Of a stretch of 64,000 nucleotides of DNA, positions 17,717-29,982 are shown one piece after another; the first letter of the stretch is position 1, and each line of letters opens with the position of its first letter. Below the pieces are notes generated by a model, which was given only the letters and a program-made list of their open reading frames with translations, ran no database searches and was not told where the DNA came from. The position numbers were made by a program, and so were the translations under genes. This DNA comes from Loktanella sp. DSM 29012 (GTDB lineage Bacteria; Pseudomonadota; Alphaproteobacteria; Rhodobacterales; Rhodobacteraceae). Where the stretch lies: NCBI RefSeq assembly GCF_900110705.1, contig NZ_FOEJ01000001.1, positions 441,501 through 505,500 on the forward strand. Direction: 5' to 3'.

Positions 17717-17846
17717 GTTGTGTCCTTTCGGGGGTTGCGACCATGACTGGCCGCGCATTGTCCTCCCTAAAGGTCAAATAAGCTGACCCTCTTTGCCGGG
17801 CAACGTACAGCGCTGCAACCCCGCTACCCGCAGGACGAATAGCGGA

Positions 17847-18161
17847 TCAGCCCAGCTTCGGGCCACGCTTTGCCAGCCGTTTTGCATTTGCACGGGTTTT
17901 GCTGCGCAGCGGCTGAATGGCGGCTTGCATGATCTCGTGCGGCTGCTGACCGGTCATCATCGCAGTGCCGGCCCGAGTCATGGACTGGAACGCAGCCTCG
18001 GTTTTCTCGGACATCATCCTGTCGTTTTCACGGTCGGTGACCGACCAGAAACCGCCCCATCCCATGACGCGCATGGCCATCACAGCCTGCGATTCCGCCA
18101 GCATCATGCCAACCTCGGCGTTCAGCTGCATCAGGTCGAACAACGTGGTTTGACGTTTCAT
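17847..18161 (-). CDS. Phasin-like helical protein
   Basis: A 104-residue, Met- and Ala-rich, helical protein (LFDLMQLNAEVGMMLAESQ) ending in a basic tail (KTRANAKRLAKRGPK). Homologues in Rhodobacterales are often labelled antifreeze protein without support. The length, amphipathic helices and a PhaR-type box 38 bases upstream suggest a polyhydroxyalkanoate granule protein instead. ATG 18161 has GGAGAG upstream. This remains an inference. Confidence 0.6.
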   Translation of the reverse strand: MKRQTTLFDLMQLNAEVGMMLAESQAVMAMRVMGWGGFWSVTDRENDRMMSEKTEAAFQSMTRAGTAMMTGQQPHEIMQAAIQPLRSKTRANAKRLAKRGPKLG

Positions 18162-18198
18162 GGTACTCTCCGACGGCGGTCGCCACACCGACCTTATG

Positions 18199-18209
18199 CT
18201 GCGATGCAG
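18199..18209. promoter_or_regulatory. PhaR-type box CTGC-N3-GCAG
   Basis: CTGCGATGCAG is an exact match to the CTGC-N3-GCAG operator described for the polyhydroxybutyrate regulator PhaR in Paracoccus and Rhodobacter. It lies 38 bases upstream of the phasin-like start at 18161. One short match can occur by chance, so confidence is moderate. Confidence 0.5.
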
Positions 18210-18408
18210 CGTAATGCGAGGATGAACATGGTTATACCCGATGTGCGCAGTGTCATCATTATGATTGCAGGGGCAGACGCCATGTGAAACGGGTCTGGGC
18301 TGAAATCAGCTGGTTGCGGCGGTTTGCCTCTTTTGCCGCGATGCAGTGCTGGTTATCTGCGCATCATGCGAGGCCGAAGGGTCGCGCAGAATACAGGAGA
18401 TCTACGAC

Positions 18409-18930
18409 ATGACACCACTGACCCGTCTGACGTTCGGCATGACCTTGGCGCTGTTGCCCGGTTTTGCATTTGGGCATGACTACCGCGTGGGCGATCTGCT
18501 GATCGAACATCCCTTTGCGCGCAGTGCACCTGCGACGGCGATGGCAAGTGCGGGCTACATGACCATTCTGAACACCGGCGCAGAAAGCGACACCCTGGTC
18601 GCCGTCGAGGGTCCGTTCCCGCGTGTCGAAATTCATAACGTCGTGACGGGGGATGACGGGATTGCACGCATGCAAGAGCAGGAGGCGGGAATCGAAATCG
18701 CCCCCGGTGATACGCTTGCGCTGGCACCCGGTGGTTATCACGTCATGTTCATGGGGCTGGAAGGCGACGCGCTGGAAGTCGGCGAAGAAGTCCCGGCAAC
18801 CCTCGTGTTCGAGCGTGCGGGCAGGGTCGATGTGGTCTTCAACGTCGAGGATATCGATGCCATGTCCGGCATGGATCATGGCAACATGGATCACGGGTCA
18901 ATGGATCACGGGACGATGGGCGACAACTGA
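18409..18930 (+). CDS. PCu(A)C periplasmic copper chaperone
   Basis: A 173-residue secreted protein with a signal peptide (residues 1-22, ending GFAFG). The Cu(I) site of the PCu(A)C (DUF461) family is visible as His76 in EIHN, Met88 in ARMQ, and His111 and Met113 in YHVMFM. The C terminus carries three MDHG units, a second likely copper-binding tail. It probably delivers copper to cytochrome oxidase. ATG 18409 has CAGGAGA upstream. It converges on ppsR with a 13-base gap. Confidence 0.9.
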   Translation: MTPLTRLTFGMTLALLPGFAFGHDYRVGDLLIEHPFARSAPATAMASAGYMTILNTGAESDTLVAVEGPFPRVEIHNVVTGDDGIARMQEQEAGIEIAPGDTLALAPGGYHVMFMGLEGDALEVGEEVPATLVFERAGRVDVVFNVEDIDAMSGMDHGNMDHGSMDHGTMGDN

Positions 18931-18943
18931 TCCCGTCTGCGGA

Positions 18944-20350
18944 TCAGTCGCTGCTTTGCGCAATAAGGCCGAATTTGCGAAGTTTGACATAAAGCGACTG
19001 CCGCGACAGGCCCAGCATTTCTGCTGCGGCCACGCGGTTGTTGCCAGTCAACTCGATGGCCGTTTCGATGCACATCTTTTCCACGACATTCGTGGTTTCG
19101 GCCACGATGTCGCGCAGCGTAGAGCTGCCGACCAATTCCACGACAGAGCTGAGTCCGCTGTCGTCGTCGGACCGGTGTGACCCATCTGCTTGCGGTGTTT
19201 CCCGGACGACGAAAGCAAAGACCGTCGCATCTGCGGCCTTGAGGGTCGTGACGCTCATCTCGACGTCGCGGGGGCTGCCATAGTCACTGGCGATCCGCGT
19301 CGCATAGGACCGCAGGGTGCCCACACGCGCGGCGTTCTGTGACATGACGCTGAAATCGACCATGCCCCGCTGGAGAAAGTCCATGAATGGCTTGCCGCGC
19401 AAATTCAGGTCATGGGCTGCGCCGATCATGTTCAGGAAACCTTCGTTCGCCGACAGAATAGCACCGTCCTCGTTGGTGAAAACAACGCCGTCCTGGCCTT
19501 TGTCGTAGACCCCGCGCAGCATCTGCGCGGTCCGGTCCGTTTCGGCGTTCAGCGCGGTGCTGGACCGTATCCGGCACAACAGGATGCGTTCGCCGGCGGA
19601 CCGGAACAAGGTGGGCCGCAGTGTCAGCATCTCGCCACGGGCACCACGCACCTCGATCGTGCCATCGCCATCGGCCAGTGCCTGCGTTGTCAGACGGTCC
19701 ATCAGGTTCGATTTCGCACGCTGTTCGAACAGATCGGCAAAGGACCTGCCGATCATTTCCTCGCGCTTTGATCCGATCAATGCCGACAGTTTGGAATTGG
19801 TATCACCGATCGTACCTGTCTGGACGGACACCATCGCCACGCCATCGGCCGAGCTGTCCATCATGACCCTGAACCGCGTTTCAAAATCACGCTGCGTTTC
19901 ATAATCGCGCTCCAGCGCCAGCTGGGCGCTGACCAGCTGTTGCTGCATCTCTGCGACAGGGCGCAGGTCGTGGCCCAGAATCAGCACGATCCCGCCTTCG
20001 CCGATTCGGTGAAAGCTGTATTTGATCGGCAGGCCGGTGCGGTTGTCCGGAATCTTGTGGTTGACCTCGATCGGGCGAACGTGATCGTCGCCGTCGACAA
20101 AGGCCCCGAGCCGTTTGGTGAACTTGTCCTGACTGTCCAGCATCAGCAGGTCAGTCAGGTTGCGACCCTCGATATTCTGAAACAGCCCATCGTCCTCAAA
20201 ATTGCGATTCAAGAGAACGGATACGATCGTGCCGCCTTCGGTCATGACCAGACCAACGTCCGAGACCGATGTCAGAATACCCCCAAGGATATCCGGCCCG
20301 ATCATCGGAATATCGCCGCTGTTCCAGTATTTGATGCCGCCCGATGTCAT
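18944..20350 (-). CDS. ppsR: Photosynthesis gene repressor PpsR/CrtJ
   Basis: A 468-residue redox-responsive repressor of bacteriochlorophyll, carotenoid and light-harvesting genes. An N-terminal region, a glutamine-rich linker (AEMQQQLVSAQLALERD, 133-149), two PAS domains and a Fis-type helix-turn-helix (NRVAAAEMLGLSRQSLYVKL, 438-457) are present. Cys259 (ILLCRI) and Cys427 (EKMCIE) match the two cysteines implicated in redox control in Rhodobacter. It follows ppaA after 29 bases, the usual order. The start is ATG 20350; longer in-frame extensions overlap ppaA. Confidence 0.97.
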   Translation of the reverse strand: MTSGGIKYWNSGDIPMIGPDILGGILTSVSDVGLVMTEGGTIVSVLLNRNFEDDGLFQNIEGRNLTDLLMLDSQDKFTKRLGAFVDGDDHVRPIEVNHKIPDNRTGLPIKYSFHRIGEGGIVLILGHDLRPVAEMQQQLVSAQLALERDYETQRDFETRFRVMMDSSADGVAMVSVQTGTIGDTNSKLSALIGSKREEMIGRSFADLFEQRAKSNLMDRLTTQALADGDGTIEVRGARGEMLTLRPTLFRSAGERILLCRIRSSTALNAETDRTAQMLRGVYDKGQDGVVFTNEDGAILSANEGFLNMIGAAHDLNLRGKPFMDFLQRGMVDFSVMSQNAARVGTLRSYATRIASDYGSPRDVEMSVTTLKAADATVFAFVVRETPQADGSHRSDDDSGLSSVVELVGSSTLRDIVAETTNVVEKMCIETAIELTGNNRVAAAEMLGLSRQSLYVKLRKFGLIAQSSD

Positions 20351-20379
20351 GCCGGTCCGATCTGAAGGCGATTGCCGAC

Positions 20380-21102
20380 CTAGGGGTTCACGAATTTTCT
20401 TGCTGTGAGAATCCTGAGATCGCATAGCGTTAGTGCCTTCTCGAGGTCGGAGGTCGCAAAGTCAGCACCGATCAGGCGCGCGATATCCGTTTCTGTGCAG
20501 AGGAGAGGGCCACCCACCACAATGGGAATCCCACTGTTAAAGACTCGAACCTCTTTTACCAGTTGCGCGAGGGTTTCAACCCCGTCGCAATGTGAGGCGG
20601 TCAAAAAGACAGCATCAGGTGCGGTTTTGCCAAAGATTTCGCAGACCGTCCCGGGCGTAGTTTCAAGCGACAGCGCAACGGAAATGCCTTGGCGTCGCAT
20701 CTGGTGGGCCAACAGCATCGGACCGAATGTGTGCGCCATGTCGACGCCCGAAACCAGCATGACACGCGGCGCATCGGGTCGTTTCGCAAGCCCTGCGTCT
20801 ATGCCCTTGTCCATTTGTCGCAAAAGAGATTGCAGGCGCGCGGTTCCGATCGTGACGTCCGTCCAGCTGATCCGGTCCTCTGCCCAGAGCGCGCCAAGTC
20901 GGCGGACCGCGTCGGCAATGAAATTGTCTGTCAGCGCAGCGTGACCGATCCCGTGGGCCACGGCGTTCTGCAACACCTCTGCCGGATCCTCGATCCTTGT
21001 CGAGAGTGCGGCCGCGCAGAATGCTGCGACCAGGCCCGCCTCGGGCTTGTTCGGATCGACTTGACCCTCTTGCAAGAGCCGAGCTGAGGGTCGTCGCGAC
21101 AT
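20380..21102 (-). CDS. ppaA: Cobalamin-binding antirepressor PpaA/AerR
   Basis: A 240-residue protein of the PpaA/AerR family that binds cobalamin and relieves PpsR repression in light. A helical N-terminal half (LGALWAEDRISWTDVTIG) precedes a B12-binding Rossmann domain with VDMAHTFG, in which His124 is the likely cobalt ligand and HxxG of the usual DxHxxG survives. VFLTASH and IVVGGP follow. It is transcribed away from bchF and upstream of ppsR. A weak ribosome site leaves the exact start uncertain. Confidence 0.93.
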   Translation of the reverse strand: MSRRPSARLLQEGQVDPNKPEAGLVAAFCAAALSTRIEDPAEVLQNAVAHGIGHAALTDNFIADAVRRLGALWAEDRISWTDVTIGTARLQSLLRQMDKGIDAGLAKRPDAPRVMLVSGVDMAHTFGPMLLAHQMRRQGISVALSLETTPGTVCEIFGKTAPDAVFLTASHCDGVETLAQLVKEVRVFNSGIPIVVGGPLLCTETDIARLIGADFATSDLEKALTLCDLRILTARKFVNP

Positions 21103-21180
21103 CGGGGTCTACCGTCCTTGGCTGCCATGGTCCGAGTGGTGTCCGTGCATTGCAGCCATTGTCGAAATTCGAAAGAGAAT

Positions 21181-21198
21181 TGTCAAAGAAAATTGACA
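21181..21198. promoter_or_regulatory. PpsR box in the ppaA-bchF intergenic region
   Basis: TGTCAAAGAAAATTGACA is an exact TGT-N12-ACA palindrome, the PpsR/CrtJ operator. It lies 79 bases upstream of the ppaA start and 120 bases (centre to centre) from a second box nearer bchF. Confidence 0.9.
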
Positions 21199-21300
21199 GA
21201 ATTGCTGCGCTGGCCGGGAAATTCTTTCCAGAGGCCATAAAAAACTGGTTATAGGTCAGTTTTTGCGCTGTGTAACCCGGATGATGAATGCCGCTAAATG

Positions 21301-21318
21301 TGTAAGGCACGGTTGACA
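21301..21318. promoter_or_regulatory. PpsR box upstream of bchF
   Basis: TGTAAGGCACGGTTGACA is an exact TGT-N12-ACA match, 53 bases upstream of the bchF start. With the box at 21181 it forms the paired arrangement that PpsR tetramers bind. Confidence 0.9.
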
Positions 21319-21371
21319 CATGGCCAGAATCGCACCTAATCTAAATCCATGAAGTGTCAGGAGGACATGAC

Positions 21372-23155
<1,784 letters not shown>

Positions 23156-23170
23156 CCTGGTTGATCGCTG

Positions 23171-23220
23171 TTTTCAAAATATCCTCGGGGGTCCGGGGGC
23201 AGACAGCCCCCGGCGGTCCG
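23171..23220 (-). repeat. Intergenic hairpin repeat, copy C (inverted)
   Basis: An eight-base stem CCGGGGGC (23193-23200) with loop AGACA and partner GCCCCCGG (23206-23213). Read on the minus strand the element runs from hairpin to GGATATTTTGA, the same plan as the copies at 7053 and 28337. It fills the gap between bchN and bchB and ends just before the bchB ATG. Confidence 0.75.
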
Positions 23221-23222
23221 TC

Positions 23223-24779
23223 ATGAAACTGACCGTCTGGACATACGAGGGCCCGCCGCACGTCGGTGCCATGCGCGTCGCCACCGCGATGAAGGGCCTG
23301 CACTACGTGCTGCACGCCCCGCAGGGCGACACCTATGCCGACCTGCTGTTCACGATGATCGAACGCCGCAATCATCGCCCGCCGGTCAGCTATACAACGT
23401 TTCAGGCGCGCGATCTGGGGTCAGATACGGCGACCCTGTTCAAGACCGCTTGTCAGGATGCCGTGGACCGTTTCGATCCGCAGGCCATCATCGTCGGGGC
23501 GTCGTGCACGGCGGAACTGATCCAGGACGATCCCGCCGGGTTGGCCGAAACGATGGATCTGAAAATCCCCGTCATCGCGCTGGAACTGCCCAGCTATTCG
23601 CGCAAGGAAAACTTTGGCGCGGACGAAACGTTCTATCAGATCGTGCGCGGACTGGCTGCCCCGCAGGACCGCACTGCGCGGATCATCTGCAACCTGCTGG
23701 GGCCGACGGCGCTGGGTTTTCGCAACCGCGACGATGTCGAGGAACTGACCGGCCTGCTGTCCGATCTGGGCGTCGATGTGAATGTCGTGGCCCCGCTGGG
23801 TGCGACACCCGCTGATATCGCCCGACTGCCCGCAGCGCATTTCAACGTGCTGATGTATCCCGAAACCGGCGAGGCCGCCGCTCGCTGGTTGGAAAAAACC
23901 TACGGCCAACCTTTTACGAAAACGGTCCCCATCGGCGTCGCCGCCACTCGCGATTTCATCGCAGAGGTGCAGGCAATCACTGGACTGACGGCAACGGCCG
24001 ACGAATCCCGTCTGCGCCTGCCTTGGTGGTCTGCCTCGGTGGACAGTACCTACCTGACCGGCAAGCGTGTGTTCCTGTTCGGCGACGGCACCCATGTCTG
24101 CGCGATGGCCCGCATGGCCCGCGACGAGATGGGGTTCGAGGTCGCTGGCCTGGGGTGCTACAACCGCGAACAGGCCCGCGCCGTGCGCGCCGTGGCCCGC
24201 GACATGGGCGTCGAGGCCCTGATTACCGATGATTACCTCGAGGTCGAACAGGCCATCGAGGCGCTTGCACCCGAAATGATCATGGGCACCCAGATGGAAC
24301 GCCATATCGGCAAGCGTCTGGGTATCCCATGCGCCGTGATCTCTGCCCCGGTCCACGTGCAGGATTATCCCGCACGCTATTCCCCGGTGATGGGGTTCGA
24401 GGGTGCAAACGTGATTTTCGACACACTTGTGCATCCGCTGGTCATGGGCCTGGAGGAGCACCTGCTGACGATGTTCCGCGATGATTTCGAATTCCATGAT
24501 GCAGCTGGTCCAAGCCATCATGGTGGCCATGCGCCCGTTGCGATGTCGGATGCCTCCGGCGGGAGTATTTCCGGCAAGATGATGCCGGATGAAGCACCCA
24601 GCGTTGCAGAGGGCAGCAACGTCATCTGGCTGTCGGACGCCGAACGTGAGCTGAAGAAAATTCCATTCTTTGTGCGGGGCAAGGCGCGGCGCAATACCGA
24701 GGCCTTTGCCGCGCAAAAGGGATTGCAGCAGATCAGTCTTGATACGCTCTATGAAGCAAAGGCGCATTATGCTCGATAG
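23223..24779 (+). CDS. bchB: Light-independent protochlorophyllide reductase subunit B
   Basis: A 518-residue NifK-like subunit of the dark protochlorophyllide reductase. Asp36 (QGDTYAD) matches the unusual aspartate cluster ligand, and a conserved cysteine lies in GASCTAEL. After the catalytic region comes a variable linker (about residues 430-460), then a C-terminal domain starting about NVIWLSDAE. The linker contains DNA nearly identical to the tail of the intergenic repeat, read in frame as GGSISGKMM. It overlaps bchH by 11 bases. Confidence 0.97.
   Translation: MKLTVWTYEGPPHVGAMRVATAMKGLHYVLHAPQGDTYADLLFTMIERRNHRPPVSYTTFQARDLGSDTATLFKTACQDAVDRFDPQAIIVGASCTAELIQDDPAGLAETMDLKIPVIALELPSYSRKENFGADETFYQIVRGLAAPQDRTARIICNLLGPTALGFRNRDDVEELTGLLSDLGVDVNVVAPLGATPADIARLPAAHFNVLMYPETGEAAARWLEKTYGQPFTKTVPIGVAATRDFIAEVQAITGLTATADESRLRLPWWSASVDSTYLTGKRVFLFGDGTHVCAMARMARDEMGFEVAGLGCYNREQARAVRAVARDMGVEALITDDYLEVEQAIEALAPEMIMGTQMERHIGKRLGIPCAVISAPVHVQDYPARYSPVMGFEGANVIFDTLVHPLVMGLEEHLLTMFRDDFEFHDAAGPSHHGGHAPVAMSDASGGSISGKMMPDEAPSVAEGSNVIWLSDAERELKKIPFFVRGKARRNTEAFAAQKGLQQISLDTLYEAKAHYAR
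24562..24584 (+). repeat. Partial copy D of the intergenic repeat inside bchB
   Basis: GGAGTATTT, two differing bases, then GGCAAGATGATG match 21 of 23 positions of the tail of the repeat after xylA (7080-7102). Here it is in frame within the BchB linker (about residues 447-454). The hairpin half is missing. Confidence 0.65.
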
Positions 24780-27700
24780 TGTCGCCCAGCCCGAATTTCG
24801 GTTTGTCATTCTGACGCTGGATAGCCATGCGGCGGGGCCGGCGCTGCGCGCGGCCCCGCGCCTGACGCGCGATTTTCCGGGGTTGAGCATCGAAATCCTT
24901 GCCGCAGGTGAATGGGGCGAAAACCCCGCCGCGCTGGACGCCGCACGCGCTGCGGTTGCGACGGCCGATATTGTCGTGACCAACCTGCTGTTCCTCGAGG
25001 AACATACCCGTGCGATCCTGCCATCGCTGATCGCACGCCGCGACGGCTGTGCTGCCATGGTGAACATGATCGCCGATGGCGAGATCGTGCGCCTGACCAA
25101 GATGGGTGAACTGGATATGCAGCGTCCAGCGACCGGCATGGCCGCGCTGATGAAGAAGCTGCGCCCGCAGGCCAAGGCGAACCGGTCCGGCGAAAGCCAG
25201 ATGAAGACCCTGCGCCGCCTGCCCAAGATCCTGCGCCTGATCCCGGGCAAATCACAGGACCTGCGCAACTGGTTCTTGTCGATGCAGTATTGGCTGGGCG
25301 GGTCCGACGACAACATCGAACAGATGATCCGCATGCTGGTGTCGCGCTACGGTAATCACGCCGGCTGGTCGCGGATCAAGGCGCTGCCGCCTGTCGAATA
25401 TCCCGAGGTCGGCGTCTATCACCCTGACCTGCCTGCCACGGGCATCAGCATTGACTCAACTGATTTGCCGCAACCCGCACAGCCGATCGCGACTGTCGGC
25501 ATCCTGATGCTGCGGTCCTATATTCTGTCATCCGACTGCGCGCATTACGACGCGGTGATCCGGTCATTCCAGGCGCGCGGCATGGCTGTCGTTCCGGCCT
25601 TTGCAGGTGGTCTGGACGCAACGCCGGCAATCCAGCGATATTTCCAGGGTAAGGTCGATGCGATGGTATCGCTGACCGGTTTCAGCCTTGTCGGTGGGCC
25701 AGCCTATAACGACAGCGATGCTGCTGTTGGCCTGCTGCGTGACCTCGACGTGCCCTATATCGCGGCGCAACCCTTGGAATTTCAGACGCTTGCGCAATGG
25801 GGTGCCAGCGCGCAGGGGCTTGGCGCTGTGGAAACCACGATGCTGGTGGCGCTGCCTGAAATCGATGGGGCGACCTCGCCAACGGTCTTTGGGGGGCGTC
25901 ACGGGGCAGAGGCTTGTAATGGCTGCGCGCGTGCTTGCGCAGGGCAGCCCGGTGACAAATCAATGGCCCCCTGCCCGGAGCGTATTACGGTCCTGACCGA
26001 GAAAACGGCACGGCTGGCGACGCTTCGGCGCAAGCGGAATGCGGACAAAACCGTCGGGATCGTGCTGTTTGGTTTTCCGCCGAATGCAGGGGCTGTCGGC
26101 ACGGCCGCCTATCTGAGCGTGTTCGAAAGCCTGTTCAACACCCTGACGCGGATGAAATCGGATGGCTACGATGTTGACGTGCCCGCCGACGTCGATGCCT
26201 TGCGTCACATCGTGCTCAAGGGGAATGCCGCGCAATATGGCCAAGATGCCAACGTCGCTGCCTATGTGGATGCCGATACGATTGTGGGACAAACGCCTTG
26301 GTTGGACGAGATTGAATCTGTCTGGGGCCCAGCCCCCGGCAAGGTGCAGTCAGACGGTCGCGGCGTTTTCATTCTGGGTCATCAGTTCGGCAAGGTGTTC
26401 GTCGGTGTGCAGCCTACGTTCGGTTACGAAGGCGACCCGATGCGCCTGTTGTTCGAACGCGGCTTTGCGCCCACCCATGCCTTTGCCCAGTTTTATCTGT
26501 GGATGCGCAATACGCTGCGCGCGGATGTGGTGCTGCATTTCGGAATGCACGGCGCGCTGGAATTCATGCCGGGCAAACAGAACGGTATGGGGGCCAGCGA
26601 CTGGCCGGACCGTCTGATCGGCGAAATGCCGAATGTTTATCTCTATGCGGCGAACAACCCGTCGGAGGCATCGCTGGCCAAACGCCGCAGCAACGCTGTG
26701 ATCGTGACGCATCTGACCCCGCCCATTGCGGCGGCCGGACTGTACAAGGGGCTGCTTGACCTCAAGGACAGCCTGCAACGCTATCGTGCGATGGCGGTTG
26801 ATGACAACCAGCGCGAGGATCTGGCGTTGATGATCACGGAACAGGCGCAGGGCCTGGACCTGAACGCTGACGACCTTGATGGATTGTGGCTGAAGGTCAT
26901 GGAGGCCGAGGGGTCGCTGATCCCTGACGGTCTGCATGTCGTGGGCCAGGTCATGACGCCCGAGGCCCGCGCCGAGATGGCGCAGCTGCTGAGTGATCCT
27001 GCCGATGCTGCAAGGGCTGAGACACTGCTGGCCGAGGATCACGAATTGCCCGCGCTGATGCGTGCGCTGTCCGCCTGCTATATTGCACCGGTGCCCGGCG
27101 GTGATCTGATGCGCAACCCGGCGATCCTGCCGACAGGGCGCAATATCCATGCCTTTGACCCGTTCCGCATGCCAACGGCCTTTGCCATGGCTGACGGTGC
27201 GAAGCAGGCGCAGGCACTGCTGGACACCTATGACGGTATGCCGCGTTCGATCGCGCTGGTGCTGTGGGGGTCTGACAGTATCAAATCCGACGGCGGTCCG
27301 ATTGCCCAGGCGCTGGCGCTGATCGGGGCCAAGCCACGGTTCGACAACTTTGGCCGGCTCGCAGGGGCGGACCTGATCCCGCTGGCAGAACTGGGCCGTG
27401 CGCGCATCGACGTCATCATGACGCTGTCGGGGATTTTTCGCGACCTGCTGCCGTTGCAGACCAAGCTGCTGGCACAGGCTGCACTTCTGGCCGCACAGGC
27501 AGACGAGCCGCTGGACCAGAACCATGTCCGTGCCCATGCGCTGGCCCACATGGACAAGACGGGCTGCGATCTGAAACAGGCTGCATTGCGCGTGTTTTCC
27601 AATGCCGAAGGTGCTTATGGGTCCAACGTCAATCAGTTGGTCGACAGCTCTGCCTTTGGCGACGAGGACGAGCTGGCCGACGCCTATGAGGCGCGCAAGA

Positions 27701-28311
27701 GTTTCGCCTATGGCACCGACGGCAAGGCATCACAGCACGCCGATCTGCTACAAGCGTCGCTGGCGCGCGTCGATCTGGCGTACCAGAACCTGGAATCGGT
27801 CGAGCTGGGCGTGACGTCGGTCGATCATTATTTCGACACGCTGGGTGGGATCGCCCGCGCCGTGAAGCGCGCCAAGGGCGGTGTCGATACACCGGTGTAC
27901 ATCGGTGACCAGACACGCGGTCTGAACACGGTGCGTACGCTGTCAGAACAGGTCGCACTGGAAACCCGCACCCGCAGCCTGAACCCGAAATTCTTTGAAG
28001 GCTTGCTCAAGCATGGGTCGGAGGGTGTGCGCCAGATCGAGGCGCATGTGACCAACACCATGGGCTGGTCGGCCACCACAGGCGCTGTCGACCCTTGGGT
28101 CTATCAGCGGCTGAGCGAGACCTTTGTCCTGGATGCCGACATGCGTGAACGTTTGGCCGCACTGAACCCGCAGGCCAGTGTGCGCATGGCCAACCGTCTG
28201 CTGGAAGCATCGGACCGGGCCTATTGGGTACCGGACGCCGCCACGCTGGACGCGCTGCAAAGTGCGGCCGACGCGCTGGAAGACCGCATGGAAGGGGTCG
28301 CTGCCGAATGA
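24769..28311 (+). CDS. bchH: Magnesium chelatase subunit H
   Basis: A 1180-residue porphyrin-binding catalytic subunit of magnesium chelatase, close to the usual length of about 1190. Typical stretches include [55 protein letters not shown] and [14 protein letters not shown]. With BchI and BchD it inserts Mg into protoporphyrin IX. ATG 24769 overlaps the bchB stop by 11 bases with AAAGG upstream; ATG 24751 is an alternative. Confidence 0.97.
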   Translation: MLDSVAQPEFRFVILTLDSHAAGPALRAAPRLTRDFPGLSIEILAAGEWGENPAALDAARAAVATADIVVTNLLFLEEHTRAILPSLIARRDGCAAMVNMIADGEIVRLTKMGELDMQRPATGMAALMKKLRPQAKANRSGESQMKTLRRLPKILRLIPGKSQDLRNWFLSMQYWLGGSDDNIEQMIRMLVSRYGNHAGWSRIKALPPVEYPEVGVYHPDLPATGISIDSTDLPQPAQPIATVGILMLRSYILSSDCAHYDAVIRSFQARGMAVVPAFAGGLDATPAIQRYFQGKVDAMVSLTGFSLVGGPAYNDSDAAVGLLRDLDVPYIAAQPLEFQTLAQWGASAQGLGAVETTMLVALPEIDGATSPTVFGGRHGAEACNGCARACAGQPGDKSMAPCPERITVLTEKTARLATLRRKRNADKTVGIVLFGFPPNAGAVGTAAYLSVFESLFNTLTRMKSDGYDVDVPADVDALRHIVLKGNAAQYGQDANVAAYVDADTIVGQTPWLDEIESVWGPAPGKVQSDGRGVFILGHQFGKVFVGVQPTFGYEGDPMRLLFERGFAPTHAFAQFYLWMRNTLRADVVLHFGMHGALEFMPGKQNGMGASDWPDRLIGEMPNVYLYAANNPSEASLAKRRSNAVIVTHLTPPIAAAGLYKGLLDLKDSLQRYRAMAVDDNQREDLALMITEQAQGLDLNADDLDGLWLKVMEAEGSLIPDGLHVVGQVMTPEARAEMAQLLSDPADAARAETLLAEDHELPALMRALSACYIAPVPGGDLMRNPAILPTGRNIHAFDPFRMPTAFAMADGAKQAQALLDTYDGMPRSIALVLWGSDSIKSDGGPIAQALALIGAKPRFDNFGRLAGADLIPLAELGRARIDVIMTLSGIFRDLLPLQTKLLAQAALLAAQADEPLDQNHVRAHALAHMDKTGCDLKQAALRVFSNAEGAYGSNVNQLVDSSAFGDEDELADAYEARKSFAYGTDGKASQHADLLQASLARVDLAYQNLESVELGVTSVDHYFDTLGGIARAVKRAKGGVDTPVYIGDQTRGLNTVRTLSEQVALETRTRSLNPKFFEGLLKHGSEGVRQIEAHVTNTMGWSATTGAVDPWVYQRLSETFVLDADMRERLAALNPQASVRMANRLLEASDRAYWVPDAATLDALQSAADALEDRMEGVAAE

Positions 28312-28336
28312 TGATCCGTTTCGCATATGTCACGCT

Positions 28337-29313
<977 letters not shown>

Positions 29314-29314
<1 letters not shown>

Positions 29315-29982
29315 TGGCCTACGTCCAGACCCGCGACCGTGTCGAAGATTACTTCGACCGCAGTGCCACCAAGGTGTGGGAACGCCTGACGTCGGATGCA
29401 CCGGTGTCGGGGATTCGTGCGACCGTGCGCGCAGGCCGCGACCGGATGCGCGATGTGCTGCTGTCGCAGTTCCCCGCTGATCTGACGGGTGCGCGGGTGC
29501 TGGATGCCGGTTGCGGGACGGGGGCCGCGGCGGTGGCCCTGGCCGAACGCGGTGCGCAGGTGACGGCGGTCGATATTTCGCCCGCGTTGATCGACATCGC
29601 GAAACGCCGCGCACCTGACGCGGTGGCCGACCGGATTACCTGGATGGCAGGCGACCTGTCTGATGCCAAGGGACCGTTCGATTTCGCCGTCGCGATGGAT
29701 TCGTTGATCTATTATTCCGCCGATGATGTGGCCCGTGTGTTGGAAACGCTGCCTGTCACACAGACCGTTGCCTTTACCCTCGCACCGCGCACACCGCTGC
29801 TGATGGCGATGTTCCGCATCGGCAAGCTGTTTCCGCGCGCCGACCGCAGCCCGACAATGGTTCCGCAACGTGCGCGCGATATCCGCGCGGCGTTGGGGTC
29901 CGGTACACTGAACGAGGTCGAGCGCGTCAATTCCGGGTTCTACATCTCGACTGCGTTCACATACCAAGGGGATGCCAAATGA
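29314..29982 (+). CDS. bchM: Magnesium-protoporphyrin O-methyltransferase
   Basis: A 222-residue SAM-dependent methyltransferase that esterifies the 13-propionate of Mg-protoporphyrin IX. The SAM motif VLDAGCGTGAAAVALAERG and acidic VDIS are present, and RVEDYFDRSATKVWERL matches the BchM start. It overlaps bchL by one base and lhaA by four. Confidence 0.97.

Noticed and set aside
21367-21369. ATG as the bchF start.
   Set aside because: It is out of frame with bchF and only two bases from AGGAGG; GTG 21372 is in frame with correct spacing.
23421-25334. A 637-codon open frame on the minus strand, opposite bchB and bchH.
   Set aside because: It is a mirror of two certain genes in GC-rich DNA, with no recognisable domain and a low-complexity His/Arg-rich composition.
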